DNA from: JADJVL01 sp046331545
GTDB taxonomy: Bacteria; Acidobacteriota; Holophagae; Holophagales; Holophagaceae
NCBI GenBank assembly: GCA_046331545.1
Contig: JAXLQR010000002.1
Location: 682,001-746,000, forward strand
DNA: 64,000 bases
Direction: 5' to 3'
Shown here: piece by piece, positions 31,598-40,407 of the stretch
How the letters are laid out: each line of letters begins with the position of its first letter
How positions within the stretch are numbered: the stretch's first letter is position 1
Translations under genes and position numbers: made by a program
Notes under the pieces: generated by a model
Databases searched by the model: none
What the model saw: only the letters and a program-made list of their open reading frames with translations
What the model was told of the DNA's origin: nothing

Positions 31598-32347
31598 TTA
31601 ATTAATCAGCTCTCCAGTGTTAGAGTTGACCAATAGTAGTTCAATCTCAGGAGCTTCAATTGTGTAGACCTCTGCTGGGATATCAGCCACTTTCTTAGCT
31701 TCGTAAAATGCCGATTTTGGCTTGAAACAAGCTACCCAATGGACCATTGTGGCAAGCTGTTTTTTGTAGCTTTCCGCCCCATCCCTCGGAACCTTGATAG
31801 AAACTGTCCGTTTATAGCCTTCCCTTCGCCAAAGCAAAATATGTCGCATTGAAGGGGATTCATTGTATTGGTCAGTTCCGCGCCCGCTTAACTGCATCAT
31901 CGCCATGGCAAAGCCTTTGCTTCCTCGAAAATCATTCAAGGAAACTTGAATGAATCCGTCCCAAGTACTATCACAGGAAACCCTCATCAATTCTGAGTCT
32001 GCATCATATTTTATATCTACAGTTGGCAATCCGACTGGCTCGAATCTCACGAAGTGCCACTTAGAAGTAATGAGCTCTAGTCGGTCCTTGAATTGTTGTG
32101 TTGATTCAAATTCCTTCTTCCTTTGAGCAATTAATAGGGTGTCTGCCAACTTTTCAGCATTATCCATTGGGAAATTGCTTGGGATACTTCCTTTAATCTT
32201 GATTGTATCTGCGTTTAATTCGCTTTCGGAGTTTATTTTATAATAGTTCAACAGGCTTGAACGGTTGGGGGCTGTATAAGGCGAATCACACCCGACCAGG
32301 ACTAAAAGAGACAGAATGGGGCACCAAACACTGGTTACATTTCGCAT
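31598..32347 (-). CDS. AT-rich lipoprotein of unknown function
   Basis: 249 aa. Lipoprotein signal MRNVTSVWCPILSLLVLVGC with lipobox LVGC and Cys20. The mature protein is mixed alpha/beta with Lys/Glu-rich helices (EKLADTLLIAQRKKEFESTQ, QFKDRLELITSKW) and segments with Trp and Cys (SCDSTWDGFIQVSLNDFRGS, KKQLATMVHWVACFKPKS). It is far AT-richer than anything else in the window and so probably a separate acquisition within the island. Divergent from no gene; it converges with the small ORF at 31262. Surface exclusion or phage receptor masking are possible roles but unsupported. Confidence 0.7.
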   Translation of the reverse strand: MRNVTSVWCPILSLLVLVGCDSPYTAPNRSSLLNYYKINSESELNADTIKIKGSIPSNFPMDNAEKLADTLLIAQRKKEFESTQQFKDRLELITSKWHFVRFEPVGLPTVDIKYDADSELMRVSCDSTWDGFIQVSLNDFRGSKGFAMAMMQLSGRGTDQYNESPSMRHILLWRREGYKRTVSIKVPRDGAESYKKQLATMVHWVACFKPKSAFYEAKKVADIPAEVYTIEAPEIELLLVNSNTGELIN

Positions 32348-32369
32348 TTATCCCTCCATGGATAATTGA

Positions 32370-32900
32370 CTATTTATCGATAGATTCTGGAGGTAATAGG
32401 TGGATATTTAATTGGATCGTTCCAGCTAGGACCTTTGCCCGAGACATCCCCTTGATCTCCTTCAGCGCCGTCAAGATCAGCTCGATCCGGTTGAAGTACT
32501 CCGGGTGGACACGCCCATTGGCGTTCCGAAGTGGATCTGTAAGCACCCGACGCTTCCGATCTCGGATGAACTGCACCGCGCCCGCCACCAGCGACTCTAG
32601 ATTTCCATCGAAGGCAGCTAACGAGTCCTCATAGAAGGCACTGACGCCTCCCGGGTACGCCTGCATCCTCCGATACAGGGATTCCGGGACTGAGGTGCCT
32701 ACCAGACGCCTGGAGGTGCCTGTAAAGGCATCTTTGAGCGCTCCCACGTCTCCTGAGAGCTTGAACCCTGATGGCGATTCCGTTGGCAGGCACCTCTCGG
32801 GACGCTTCCCGGGCGAAGGAAGAGCGGCACGGGGCAAGGGGAGACTCCTTGATGGACCCCGATCCTCAGATTTGGTGGGTGTGGATCGGTTCGGTTTCAT
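32370..32900 (-). CDS. hypothetical protein, possible ribbon-helix-helix regulator
   Basis: 176 aa from the ATG at 32900 (an ATG at 32939 adds a hydrophobic leader). The N-terminal 60 residues are basic and disordered (SKSEDRG/KRPERCLPTESP-type). Then RRLVGTSVPESLYRRMQAYP, GGVSAFYEDSLAAFDGNL fits a ribbon-helix-helix-like strand-helix unit ('S-V-P-x-x-L-x-x-x-M'), followed by basic helices (FIRDRKRRVLTDPLRNANGR) and VHPEYFNRIELILTALKEIK. May be a DNA-binding regulator or replication/partition accessory for the island. Its GC content lies between the lipoprotein gene and the host. Confidence 0.5.
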   Translation of the reverse strand: MKPNRSTPTKSEDRGPSRSLPLPRAALPSPGKRPERCLPTESPSGFKLSGDVGALKDAFTGTSRRLVGTSVPESLYRRMQAYPGGVSAFYEDSLAAFDGNLESLVAGAVQFIRDRKRRVLTDPLRNANGRVHPEYFNRIELILTALKEIKGMSRAKVLAGTIQLNIHLLPPESIDK

Positions 32901-33027
32901 CGTGGAACCGCCGAATAATGCAAACAAGATCCTATACATGCAACAAATGCAAACGATTCAATAGAACAGAAACTATTCGATAATATAGAACAAATTATAG
33001 AACAATAATTGGAACTCGTCCGGGGTC

Positions 33028-34065
33028 TCATGCCAACCCCAGTCGCTTAGTCAGTTCATCTTGAGCCCGCCGCTTGGCAGCCAATGTCTGCTCGACGTAC
33101 AGCATCGTGGTCGTAATCGATTTGTGCCCCAGCATCTCCTGCAACTCGGACAACGGAGTGCCAGCCTCGGCATGAAGACTGGCGTGAGAAGCCCGAAGGC
33201 GGTGCTGAGTCAAATTCCCGACTCCCAGACCGGCTGAGACCTTTGCAAGGGGTTTGCGGAGGAACCCGGAGCGGTGCTGCCCCCCGTCCTTCGCTGGGAA
33301 CACCCATTGGCTCAGCGTCCGGGGCGCCCCTTGAATCGCCGTCCAAAGCCACCCCGGTACTGGGAGAACACGCGCCTCCTTTCCCTTCGCCTTCCCCACT
33401 GTGTAGGTACGGTGCTGGGGGTCAAGCCATTCCCACCTCATTCCCAGCAGCTCCGACTCCCGCAGACCGAGACCAATCAGCGTCTTGAGCATCAAGGGGA
33501 CCTGTGGGTTTGAGGAGCAGGCATCCGCCGCCGCCATGAACTCCTGAACTCGGGAAGTGGGAACCACAGGGCGGGGTTTCCGCTGCACACGGAGCGGAGG
33601 TACGTGGAAGGGAAGCTTTTCCAGATGCCCCTGTCGAATGGCGAATCGCACCAGTGTCCGAACCAGCTCCAGCACGTTGTTGGCGTACCGGGGCGACTTC
33701 CCAGCCTCCAATAGCGCGAGGCGGAGTGAGAGGACCGAATCCGTGTCGATCTCACCTACCCGCACGGATCCGAGGTTGGGCGAGATCCACTTGCTCCACC
33801 GACACGTCGCCGAACCCAGGTGCCTCTCGCTGAACGCAGCTCTGTTCGCCCTGCGCCAGGTCTCCCAGGTCTGCGCCAAGGTTGGCGCCAGCCGCTTACT
33901 GATCCTGAGTTGCCCATGCAGCATGTCCCGGCGCACCTCGTCCAGGACGCGCCTAGCCGTCGCTAGGTCCTTTGCTCGGGTTGAGCCATGGGCACGCTGC
34001 CCGTTGACTTGGACTGCGTAGTGCCAGAAGGCGCCGACCTTCTTCAGTCCGGGGGTGTTTGACAT
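33028..34065 (-). CDS. int: tyrosine recombinase/integrase of the island
   Basis: 345 aa from the ATG at 34065 with RBS GAGGAG; longer frames start inside non-coding DNA. SAM-like core-binding domain at about 55-165, then the catalytic domain with Arg202 (GLGLRESELLGMRW), His288-x-x-Arg291 (QHRLRASHASLH), His314 (MLGHKS) and nucleophile Tyr323 (TMLYVEQ). The classic H-x-L-R-H-T is H-R-L-R-A-S here, a mild change. It reads away from the right tRNA copy, 146 bp from it, the usual place for an integrase relative to its att site. It should catalyse integration at tRNA-fMet. Confidence 0.93.
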   Translation of the reverse strand: MSNTPGLKKVGAFWHYAVQVNGQRAHGSTRAKDLATARRVLDEVRRDMLHGQLRISKRLAPTLAQTWETWRRANRAAFSERHLGSATCRWSKWISPNLGSVRVGEIDTDSVLSLRLALLEAGKSPRYANNVLELVRTLVRFAIRQGHLEKLPFHVPPLRVQRKPRPVVPTSRVQEFMAAADACSSNPQVPLMLKTLIGLGLRESELLGMRWEWLDPQHRTYTVGKAKGKEARVLPVPGWLWTAIQGAPRTLSQWVFPAKDGGQHRSGFLRKPLAKVSAGLGVGNLTQHRLRASHASLHAEAGTPLSELQEMLGHKSITTTMLYVEQTLAAKRRAQDELTKRLGLA

Positions 34066-34190
34066 TGCCTTGCTCCTCAGAAGGGCAAGGACGGCTTGGG
34101 GCTTCTGGGGACCGCACTTCACAACGGCTGCACAACCCCGCCGAAGCGGGATCGAGAGATCAACCCACCCGAGCACCTAACTCCAAGCAG

Positions 34191-34289
<99 letters not shown>

Positions 34290-34300
34290 CCGACGGGAAC

Positions 34301-34333
34301 GAAGGGTCCGGAGCCTCCGGACCCTTCCTCGTT
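34301..34333 (+). terminator. terminator after the right tRNA-fMet
   Basis: Perfect 12-bp inverted repeat GAAGGGTCCGGA-gcc-TCCGGACCCTTC (34301-34327), then CTCGTTTC. Stable stem with a short T-run. Confidence 0.7.
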
Positions 34334-34386
34334 TCAGGTTCCACGGGGATCGGGGCCTGCCCGGCGGTCGCGCTCCGGGGGAAGAC

Positions 34387-34412
34387 GAAGGGGGGCCGAT
34401 CGGCCCCCCTTC
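34387..34412 (-). terminator. HU gene terminator
   Basis: Perfect 11-bp palindromic stem GAAGGGGGGCC-gatc-GGCCCCCCTTC, 20 bp past the HU stop. Functions for the HU transcript; no extended T-run. Confidence 0.6.
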
Positions 34413-34431
34413 ACGCGTTCCCTGCGGTCTG

Positions 34432-34719
34432 CTACTTCTTCTTGCCCTTCTTCAGCGCCGAACCGGCCTTGAATCCGACCGACTTCGAGGCGGCGATCTT
34501 GATGGCGGCGCCGGTCTGCGGGTTGCGGCCGGTGCGGGCCTTGCGCTCCTTGCAGGAGAAGGTGCCGAAGGCGTGGATGCTCACCTTGCCGCCGGAGAGC
34601 GCGGTCTTGCCGATGGTCTCGAAGACGCCGGCGAGCGCGTCGTAGGCCTTGGCCTTGGAGAGCTCGGTGGCGTCCGCCAGCTGGTCGGCGAGATCGCGGA
34701 GGGAGAGGGAATTGGCCAT
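34432..34719 (-). CDS. HU-family DNA-binding protein
   Basis: 95 aa from the ATG at 34719 with CAGGAG upstream. N-terminal dimerisation helices MANSLSLRDLADQLADATEL SKAKAYDALAGVFETIGKTA, the beta-arm region GGKVSIHAFGTFSCKERKAR TGRNPQTG with the Pro-tipped RNPQTG loop, and the Lys-rich end GFKAGSALKKGKKK. HU bends DNA and organises the nucleoid. Normal length and motif set. Divergent from the CrtC/AttH-like gene. It has its own terminator and is probably monocistronic. Confidence 0.95.
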   Translation of the reverse strand: MANSLSLRDLADQLADATELSKAKAYDALAGVFETIGKTALSGGKVSIHAFGTFSCKERKARTGRNPQTGAAIKIAASKSVGFKAGSALKKGKKK

Positions 34720-34863
34720 GAGGGCTCCTGTTGGAGAGGGGTTTGGGGGATTGTAGCGGCCTCGCGGCGACATGGCACGGCGTCCGCGGCCCGCGATGTC
34801 CTCCCGTCCCCGGGAGCGCCTCCGGCGGGGCGTATCCTGGGACCGGCCCCGGAGGCCCCGTCC

Positions 34864-36009
34864 ATGTCCGAATCCAATCCCTTCCTCGAGCCGCCGCGCA
34901 GCCCGATCCGGCGGCGCCGGGGGCGGGAGGCCGCCTGGGCGGGAGGTTGCCTCCTCCTCGGCGCCGGAGGCTGGCTCCTCTGGGACCGGCTGCGGAGTCC
35001 GGCCCCCCCGCCCGCGGCGGGCACCGCGTCCAGCCCCGGCACCGCGCCCGTGCCGGGACCCCCTTCCGGCCCGGCTCCGGGCGTCCTCGTCAAGCTCCCC
35101 GCGGACGAGGCCCCCCACCGCAACCACATGGAGTGGTGGTACTACAACGGCCACCTGGAAGCGGCGGACGGCCGGGTCTTCAGCTTCCACTACGTGTACT
35201 TCCTCGTGAATTCCGTGGTGCCCTACACCGCGGCCCAGCTCTCGCTGGTGGACCACCAGACCCGCCAGCGCCACGCCCACGCGAAGTCCTCCCCGGGCAA
35301 TCCCAGCGCGGGCGCGACGCGCGGTTTCGCCTTCGACCTGGGGGGTTGGGTGATGCAGGGCTCCGACGGCGTCGACGTCCTGAGGGCCGGCACCGCGGAC
35401 TTCGGCCTCGACCTCCGCCTCACGGACGCCGGCCCCACGGTCTTCCACGGGGGGACGGGCCTCCTCGACTTCAAGGAGGCCGGCTCGAGCTGGTACTACT
35501 CGCGGCCCCGGATGGCGGTGGAAGGGACCCTGCGGCTGGACGCGCCGGTCGCCGTGAAGGGAACGGCATGGTTCGACCACCAATGGGGGGACTTCCAGCC
35601 CCTGAAGCTGGGCTGGGACTGGTTCAGCCTGCGCCTCGAGGACGGCTCCGACCTGATGCTCTACAAGCTCCGCGAGGGGGAAGAGCGCGTGGTGCTCGCC
35701 GCCGGAACCCTGTCCCAGGGAGGATCGGACGCGCGGCTGGGACCCGGCGACTTCCAGCTCCAGCCCCTCCGGACCTGGAGGAGCCCCGCCACCGGCGTCG
35801 TCTACACCATCGCCTGGCGCCTCACCGTGCCGTCCCGGCGGCTCGACGTGGAACTCCAGCCGGTGCTGGACGCCTGCGAGTTCGACGGCCGCGACAGCAC
35901 CCTCATGACCTACTGGGAGGGCCCGGTCCGCGTCTCGGGGACCCATGCCGGGCGGGGTTTCCAGGAGATCTGCCCCCTCCGCCCGGCGCGGCCGAAGCCC
36001 GGGACCTGA
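34864..36009 (+). CDS. AttH/CrtC-like lipocalin-fold protein, membrane-anchored
   Basis: 381 aa from the ATG at 34864. The N-terminal cytoplasmic stretch ends in a basic patch (PIRRRRGRE), then one membrane helix at about 25-42 (AAWAGGCLLLGAGGWLLW) and a Pro/Ala linker. The main domain begins PADEAPHRNHMEWWYYNGHL and includes FSFHYVYFLVNSV, SWYYSRPRMAVEGTLRL, GTAWFDHQWGDF and TYWEGPVRVSG. The block 'H-x-x-x-x-E-W-W-Y-x-x-G-x-L' and the mid 'G-x-x-W-x-D-x-x-W-G' are hallmarks of CrtC/AttH (two-domain lipocalin). Homologues include hydroxyneurosporene hydratase, but no carotenoid genes are nearby, so the substrate is unknown. Confidence 0.83.
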   Translation: MSESNPFLEPPRSPIRRRRGREAAWAGGCLLLGAGGWLLWDRLRSPAPPPAAGTASSPGTAPVPGPPSGPAPGVLVKLPADEAPHRNHMEWWYYNGHLEAADGRVFSFHYVYFLVNSVVPYTAAQLSLVDHQTRQRHAHAKSSPGNPSAGATRGFAFDLGGWVMQGSDGVDVLRAGTADFGLDLRLTDAGPTVFHGGTGLLDFKEAGSSWYYSRPRMAVEGTLRLDAPVAVKGTAWFDHQWGDFQPLKLGWDWFSLRLEDGSDLMLYKLREGEERVVLAAGTLSQGGSDARLGPGDFQLQPLRTWRSPATGVVYTIAWRLTVPSRRLDVELQPVLDACEFDGRDSTLMTYWEGPVRVSGTHAGRGFQEICPLRPARPKPGT

Positions 36010-36015
36010 GCGCTC

Positions 36016-36630
36016 TCAGACCTCGCGCTCGCCGGCCTCGGCGCTCACCAGGGCCAGGACGCGGTCCACCTTGTCCATGAAGCGGGCGGTGCTCTCCACC
36101 ACGAAGCGGTCCGGATGGCCCGACCACACTTCCAGGATCCGGGCATCGATGGCGGCGGCCTCCTCGGGGCTCTCGGTCCGGACCGGATTGCTGTGGTCGT
36201 AGCCGTTGCCCGGGGGCGGCGTCCTCAAGTGGATGACCGCGTGGTAGCGCGCCAGCTCGGCCTCCAGGCTGGTCCCCAGGTCGCGGAAGAAGTCCGTCCC
36301 TTCCCCGGGCCAGTAGGCCAGGCCGTCCAGGGTGCCCCGGTCGCAGAGGATCACCGGGCGGCGGGTCCGCCCGCCGTGGCCGTCGAGGTCCGGCGGATGC
36401 TCCACCGCGATGCGTTCCAGCTCCCGCTGCACGTGGTAGATGGCCCGCTGCACCGCGCGGTGGCCGGCGACGTCCCTCCGCCGCGGGAAGCCGCCGGAGA
36501 ACAGGATGGAGGCCGCCTCGGGCAGCACCGCCACGCCCCGGTGGAAGGTGCGGCGGACGACCTCCAGCACCGCGGTCTTCCCCGCCCCGGGCCCGCCGGT
36601 GAGCACGAGGAGACGGCAGGACTCGCCCAT
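36016..36630 (-). CDS. P-loop ATPase/kinase (AAA_28-like)
   Basis: 204 aa from the ATG at 36630 (MGESCRLLVLTGGPGAGKTA); an ATG at 36774 adds an unlikely leader. Walker A GGPGAGKT at about 12-19. After VLEVVRRTFHRGVAVLPEAA comes a Walker B-like RRPVILCDRGTLDGLAYWPG. Later HAVIHLRTPPPGNGYDHSNP VRTESPEEA is the region that gives these ATPases their nucleotide-kinase-like appearance. Similar predicted ATPases are single-domain kinases of unknown substrate. Convergent with the CrtC-like gene (6 nt gap); divergent from the lipoprotein at 36798. Confidence 0.8.
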   Translation of the reverse strand: MGESCRLLVLTGGPGAGKTAVLEVVRRTFHRGVAVLPEAASILFSGGFPRRRDVAGHRAVQRAIYHVQRELERIAVEHPPDLDGHGGRTRRPVILCDRGTLDGLAYWPGEGTDFFRDLGTSLEAELARYHAVIHLRTPPPGNGYDHSNPVRTESPEEAAAIDARILEVWSGHPDRFVVESTARFMDKVDRVLALVSAEAGEREV

Positions 36631-36797
36631 GGAACCAGGGAAGCACCGGAGCGGTCGGGTCGCAATTGCATCGGTCACATGTTGCGCCGCGCGGTGGAAC
36701 ACGGCGGCGAAGCCGTGCATCCTGAGGGTCGGACGAGCAGGGTCCGGGCCCGGTTGTGATCGGGACTCAATCACCCTGCATGCACCCAGGAAGCCTC

Positions 36798-37412
36798 ATG
36801 AAACGACTGCTCTGGCTCCCCCTCCTGCTCCTCGGCTGTTCGAGGGACTCGGACATCACGGTCTACAGGGTGCCGAAGGCCCCGGGCGGCGGAGCACCGG
36901 TCGCCCTGCCCTCCGGCCATCCCTCCCTGGACGGCGGCATGCCCGGCGCGGCCCCGGCGGGTGACGGGATGGCGGCGCCCGCCGGCGGCGGCATGGACGC
37001 TCCGGCCTCCACGTCCCTGGCGTGGACCGATCCACCGGGCTGGAAGCGGGAGGCGGGGAGCGGCATGCGGGTGGCCAGCTACAAGCTGGACGGCGGCGTG
37101 GAGGTGACCGTCATCTCCCTCTCCGGGACCGGCGGCGGCGACCTGGAGAACGTGAACCGCTGGCGCGGCCAGATGGGCCTGCAGCCGGTCCCGAGCCTCC
37201 AGGGCGCCATCACCGAGGTCCCCTCCGGCCACGGCCCGGCCAAGCTCGTGGAGTTCGACGGCGCCGGCCCCCAGGCGGGCAGGCGCATGGTGGCCGCGCT
37301 CAAGGACGAGCACGGCACCACCTGGTTCTTCAAGATGACCGGCCCCGCCGCGGCGGTGGCCAAGGCCAAGCCCGGCCTGGTCCAGCTGCTCGGGAGCCTC
37401 CGCCATGGCTGA
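36798..37412 (+). CDS. lipoprotein upstream of resB
   Basis: 204 aa from the ATG at 36798. Lipobox LLLLGC with Cys14 in MKRLLWLPLLLLGCSRDSDI. A Gly/Pro/Ala/Met-rich linker (about 30-75) comes before a compact domain (about 78-204) with WTDPPGWKREAGSGMRVASY, VTVISLSGTGGGDLENVNRW RGQMGLQP and TTWFFKMTGPAAAVAKAKPG. This resembles lipoprotein domains of unknown function found upstream of ResB/CcsA. It overlaps resB by 8 nt, so it is part of the cytochrome c maturation operon and may help deliver apocytochrome or heme. Role inferred from position only. Confidence 0.8.
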   Translation: MKRLLWLPLLLLGCSRDSDITVYRVPKAPGGGAPVALPSGHPSLDGGMPGAAPAGDGMAAPAGGGMDAPASTSLAWTDPPGWKREAGSGMRVASYKLDGGVEVTVISLSGTGGGDLENVNRWRGQMGLQPVPSLQGAITEVPSGHGPAKLVEFDGAGPQAGRRMVAALKDEHGTTWFFKMTGPAAAVAKAKPGLVQLLGSLRHG

Positions 37413-38550
37413 TTCCGCCTTCCTCAAGCGCCTGAAGCCCCTGGCTTCCCTCCAGCTCACCATCCTCCTCATCGCCCTGCTCATGGGGCTCGTGGTGGCC
37501 TGCACCCTGGCCCAGGTGCACCTCGGCGTCTTCGGCGCGGTGAAGGTCTACATGCGCGGCTTCCTGGTCTGGTGGGGGCCCGAGGGCGCCTCCTGGAAGA
37601 TCCCCGTGGCGCCGGGCGGCGCGCTGGTGGGCCTCCTGCTCCTGATCAACCTCACCGCCGCCATGTTCGTGCGCCTGGAGTTCTCGGTGCGCAAGGGCGG
37701 TCTCTGGCTCAGCCACATCGGCTTGATCCTGCTCTTCGCGGGCGAGTTCATCTCGGGGGGCATGCAGATCGAGAGCCACATGCCCATCAAGGTCGGCCAG
37801 ACCATGAACTACGGCGAGGACCTGCGCCACGTGGAGCTCGCGGCGGTGGACGCCGGCGGCCCCGGCGCCAAGGAGGACACGGTCTACGCCATCCACCAGC
37901 GCCGCCTCACGCCCGGGACCACCATCGCCGACCCGCGCCTCCCCTACACGGTGAAGGTGGTGAAGTTCATGACGAACTCCCGGGTCCAGCAGGCCCCCTT
38001 CCTCGCGGGCAAGGGACCGGCCACCGCCGGCGCCGGCACCGAGGTGATCGCCGAGGAGGTCCCGAACGCGCCCTCAGAGGAGCAGAACACGCCCTCGCTC
38101 TACGCCGAGCTCAGCGCCGGCGGGAAGTCCCTGGGCACCTGGCTCTTCAGCACCGCCCTCCTGCCCCAGACCCTCGAGCTGGACGGGAGGAAGCTCGAGC
38201 TGGCCCTGCGGCTGCGGCGCGTCTACGTGCCCTACACGCTCACCCTGAAGGAGTTCCACCATGACGTGTACCCGGGCACCCAGATCCCCAAGAACTTCTC
38301 CAGCCTCGTGCGCCTGAAGGACGCCGAGACCGGGGAGGACCGGGACGTGCTCGTGTACATGAACCACCCCCTGCGCTACCGGGGCAGCACCTTCTTCCAG
38401 GCCAGCTTCGGGGAGAACGACACCCTGTCCATCCTCCAGGTCGTCCAGAATCCCGGCTGGCGCATTCCCTACATCGCCTGCATCCTCGTGGCCGCGGGCC
38501 TCGCCTGGCATTTCCTGGCCCGTCTGGCTCCCGCCCGGAGGACGTCATGA
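37405..38550 (+). CDS. resB: cytochrome c biogenesis protein ResB (CcsB)
   Basis: 381 aa. With CcsA it forms the system II heme-handling complex in the inner membrane that joins heme to CxxCH apocytochromes. Membrane helices at about 16-36 (LTILLIALLMGLVVACTLAQ), about 71-88, about 99-117 (SHIGLILLFAGEFISGG) and about 353-374. A large periplasmic domain lies between (LRHVELAAVDAGGPG ... FHHDVYPGTQIPKNFSSLVR, MNHPLRYRGSTFFQASFGEN). The last motif, 'M-N-x-P-L-x-Y-x-G-x-x-F-Y-Q-A-S', is a ResB signature. Overlaps the lipoprotein (8 nt) and ccsA (4 nt). Confidence 0.92.
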   Translation: MADSAFLKRLKPLASLQLTILLIALLMGLVVACTLAQVHLGVFGAVKVYMRGFLVWWGPEGASWKIPVAPGGALVGLLLLINLTAAMFVRLEFSVRKGGLWLSHIGLILLFAGEFISGGMQIESHMPIKVGQTMNYGEDLRHVELAAVDAGGPGAKEDTVYAIHQRRLTPGTTIADPRLPYTVKVVKFMTNSRVQQAPFLAGKGPATAGAGTEVIAEEVPNAPSEEQNTPSLYAELSAGGKSLGTWLFSTALLPQTLELDGRKLELALRLRRVYVPYTLTLKEFHHDVYPGTQIPKNFSSLVRLKDAETGEDRDVLVYMNHPLRYRGSTFFQASFGENDTLSILQVVQNPGWRIPYIACILVAAGLAWHFLARLAPARRTS

Positions 38551-40400
38551 AGCTCACCTGGATCCCCGCCCTCGGCGCCGTCCTCCTGGCGGTGCTCTTC
38601 GGCTTGAGGGCCCCGAGCCCCAAGGGCTTCGACGTGGCCGGCGCCGGCTCCCTGCCCGTCCTGCAGAACGGCCGCGTGAAGCCCCTCGACACCGTGGCCC
38701 GCGCCTCCCTGCTCGTGATGCGCGGCAAGCAGACCGTCCGCGACGGCCAGCGCACCCTCCAGCCCACGGAGTGGCTGCTGGACGTGGTGGCCCATCCGGA
38801 GGTCGCCGACAAGTACAAGGTCTTCATGGTCAACGACGCCGACGTGCTGGCCATGCTCGGCAAGCGCCCGGACGAGGGCCGCTTCTGGAGCTTCGAGGAC
38901 CTCGCGCCCAAGGGCGAGGAGATCCGCAAGCAGGCGGAGACCGCCAGCAAGCTCGAGCCCCAGCGGCGGGACCGCTTCCAGCGGGCCATCGTGGGCCTCG
39001 AGGAGAAGCTCACCGCCTACCAGCGCCTCAAGAACTCCTTCCAGGTGGAAGACACCCAGGACTTCACGGCGGAGATGGCCGCCTACGCCGCCGCCATCCC
39101 GGCCGGCGTGCAGGCCTTCCGGGCCCGCCAGGCCGGGCAGACCTTCGATCCTGCGGCCCTGGAGCGCCTGGGACCCTTCCTCAACCGCTACCAGTTCCTG
39201 GACCAGGCCTCCACCTTCCGGCCCCTGCTGCCCCCCAAGGGCGGCACGGACAAGGACTGGTCCACCATGGGCTCGGGCCTCCTCAACGCCCTCCGCGACG
39301 GGCAGATCCCGCCCCACGCCGCCCAGTACGCCCTGTTGCTGCGCGCCTGGCGCGCGGAGGACGTGAACGCCTTCAACGCCGCCGTCGGCGCCCTCAAGGC
39401 CGACGCGGAGGTCCGCATCCCCGACAGCGCCTCGAAGACGCGCCTGGAGGTGCTCTTCAACCGCATCGAGCCCTTCTACCTGGGCATCGTGTTCTACACG
39501 ATCGTGGCCCTGATGTTCTTCGTCTCCTGGCTGGCCTGGGAGAAGCCCCTGCAGGAGGCCGCCTGGTGGCTGATGATCGCCACCCTGGCCCTGCACACCT
39601 TCGGCATGGTCACGCGCATGTGGCTGGAGGGCCGGCCCCCGGTGACCAACCTCTACAGCTCCGCCGTGTTCATCGGCTGGTTCGCGGTGCTGCTGGCCAT
39701 CCCCTTCGAGCGCTACTTCCGGAAGGGCTTCGCCGCCCTGGGCGGGGCCATCGTGGGCGGCGCGACCCTGATCATCGCCCAGGGCCTCACGGGCCAGGGC
39801 AGCGGCGACACCATGGAGATGATGCAGGCGGTGCTGGACTCCAACTTCTGGCTGGCCACCCACGTCACCACCATCACCATCGGCTACAGCGCCACCTTCC
39901 TCGCGGGCCTGCTGGCCCACCTCTGGATCTTCCGCAGCGCCTTCGCCAAGAACTTCAGCGCCGACGACGCGAAGGTGCTCAACAAGGCCACCTACGGCGT
40001 CATCTGCTTCGCCCTCTTCTTCAGCTTCGTGGGCACCGTGCTGGGCGGCATCTGGGCCGACCAGAGCTGGGGCCGCTTCTGGGGCTGGGACCCGAAGGAG
40101 AACGGCGCCCTGCTCATCGTGCTGTGGAACGCCCTCATCCTCCACGCCCGCTGGGCGGGCTACGCCCGGGAGCGCGGCCTCATGGTCATGGCGGTCTTCG
40201 GCAACATCATCACGAGCCTCTCCTGGTTCGGCGTGAACATGCTGGGCATCGGCCTGCACTCCTACGGCTTCATGGACCGGGCCTTCTGGGCCCTCATGAT
40301 CTTCATCGGGAGCCAGGTCCTGGTGATGGCCTTCGCCCTGCTCTGGCCCGTGCTCACCGAGCCGCCCAGGAAGTCCAAGCCCCAGGCCCAGGGCGCCTGA
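38547..40400 (+). CDS. ccsA: cytochrome c biogenesis protein CcsA
   Basis: 617 aa. The N-terminal 300 residues are periplasmic (QNGRVKPLDTVARASLLVMR near 37-56; many helices), followed by eight or so membrane segments. The tryptophan-rich heme-binding WWD motif is SWGRFWGWDPKENGALLIVL at about 508-527; conserved His residues flank it in HVTTITIGYS and ILHARW. CcsA presents heme to ResB and the apocytochrome. The long N-terminal periplasmic domain is typical of fused ResC types in Deltaproteobacteria and Acidobacteria. Substrates plausibly include the cytochromes at 4740-6255. Ends 8 nt before the convergent addA. Confidence 0.93.
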   Translation: MKLTWIPALGAVLLAVLFGLRAPSPKGFDVAGAGSLPVLQNGRVKPLDTVARASLLVMRGKQTVRDGQRTLQPTEWLLDVVAHPEVADKYKVFMVNDADVLAMLGKRPDEGRFWSFEDLAPKGEEIRKQAETASKLEPQRRDRFQRAIVGLEEKLTAYQRLKNSFQVEDTQDFTAEMAAYAAAIPAGVQAFRARQAGQTFDPAALERLGPFLNRYQFLDQASTFRPLLPPKGGTDKDWSTMGSGLLNALRDGQIPPHAAQYALLLRAWRAEDVNAFNAAVGALKADAEVRIPDSASKTRLEVLFNRIEPFYLGIVFYTIVALMFFVSWLAWEKPLQEAAWWLMIATLALHTFGMVTRMWLEGRPPVTNLYSSAVFIGWFAVLLAIPFERYFRKGFAALGGAIVGGATLIIAQGLTGQGSGDTMEMMQAVLDSNFWLATHVTTITIGYSATFLAGLLAHLWIFRSAFAKNFSADDAKVLNKATYGVICFALFFSFVGTVLGGIWADQSWGRFWGWDPKENGALLIVLWNALILHARWAGYARERGLMVMAVFGNIITSLSWFGVNMLGIGLHSYGFMDRAFWALMIFIGSQVLVMAFALLWPVLTEPPRKSKPQAQGA

Positions 40401-40407
40401 GCCGAAG

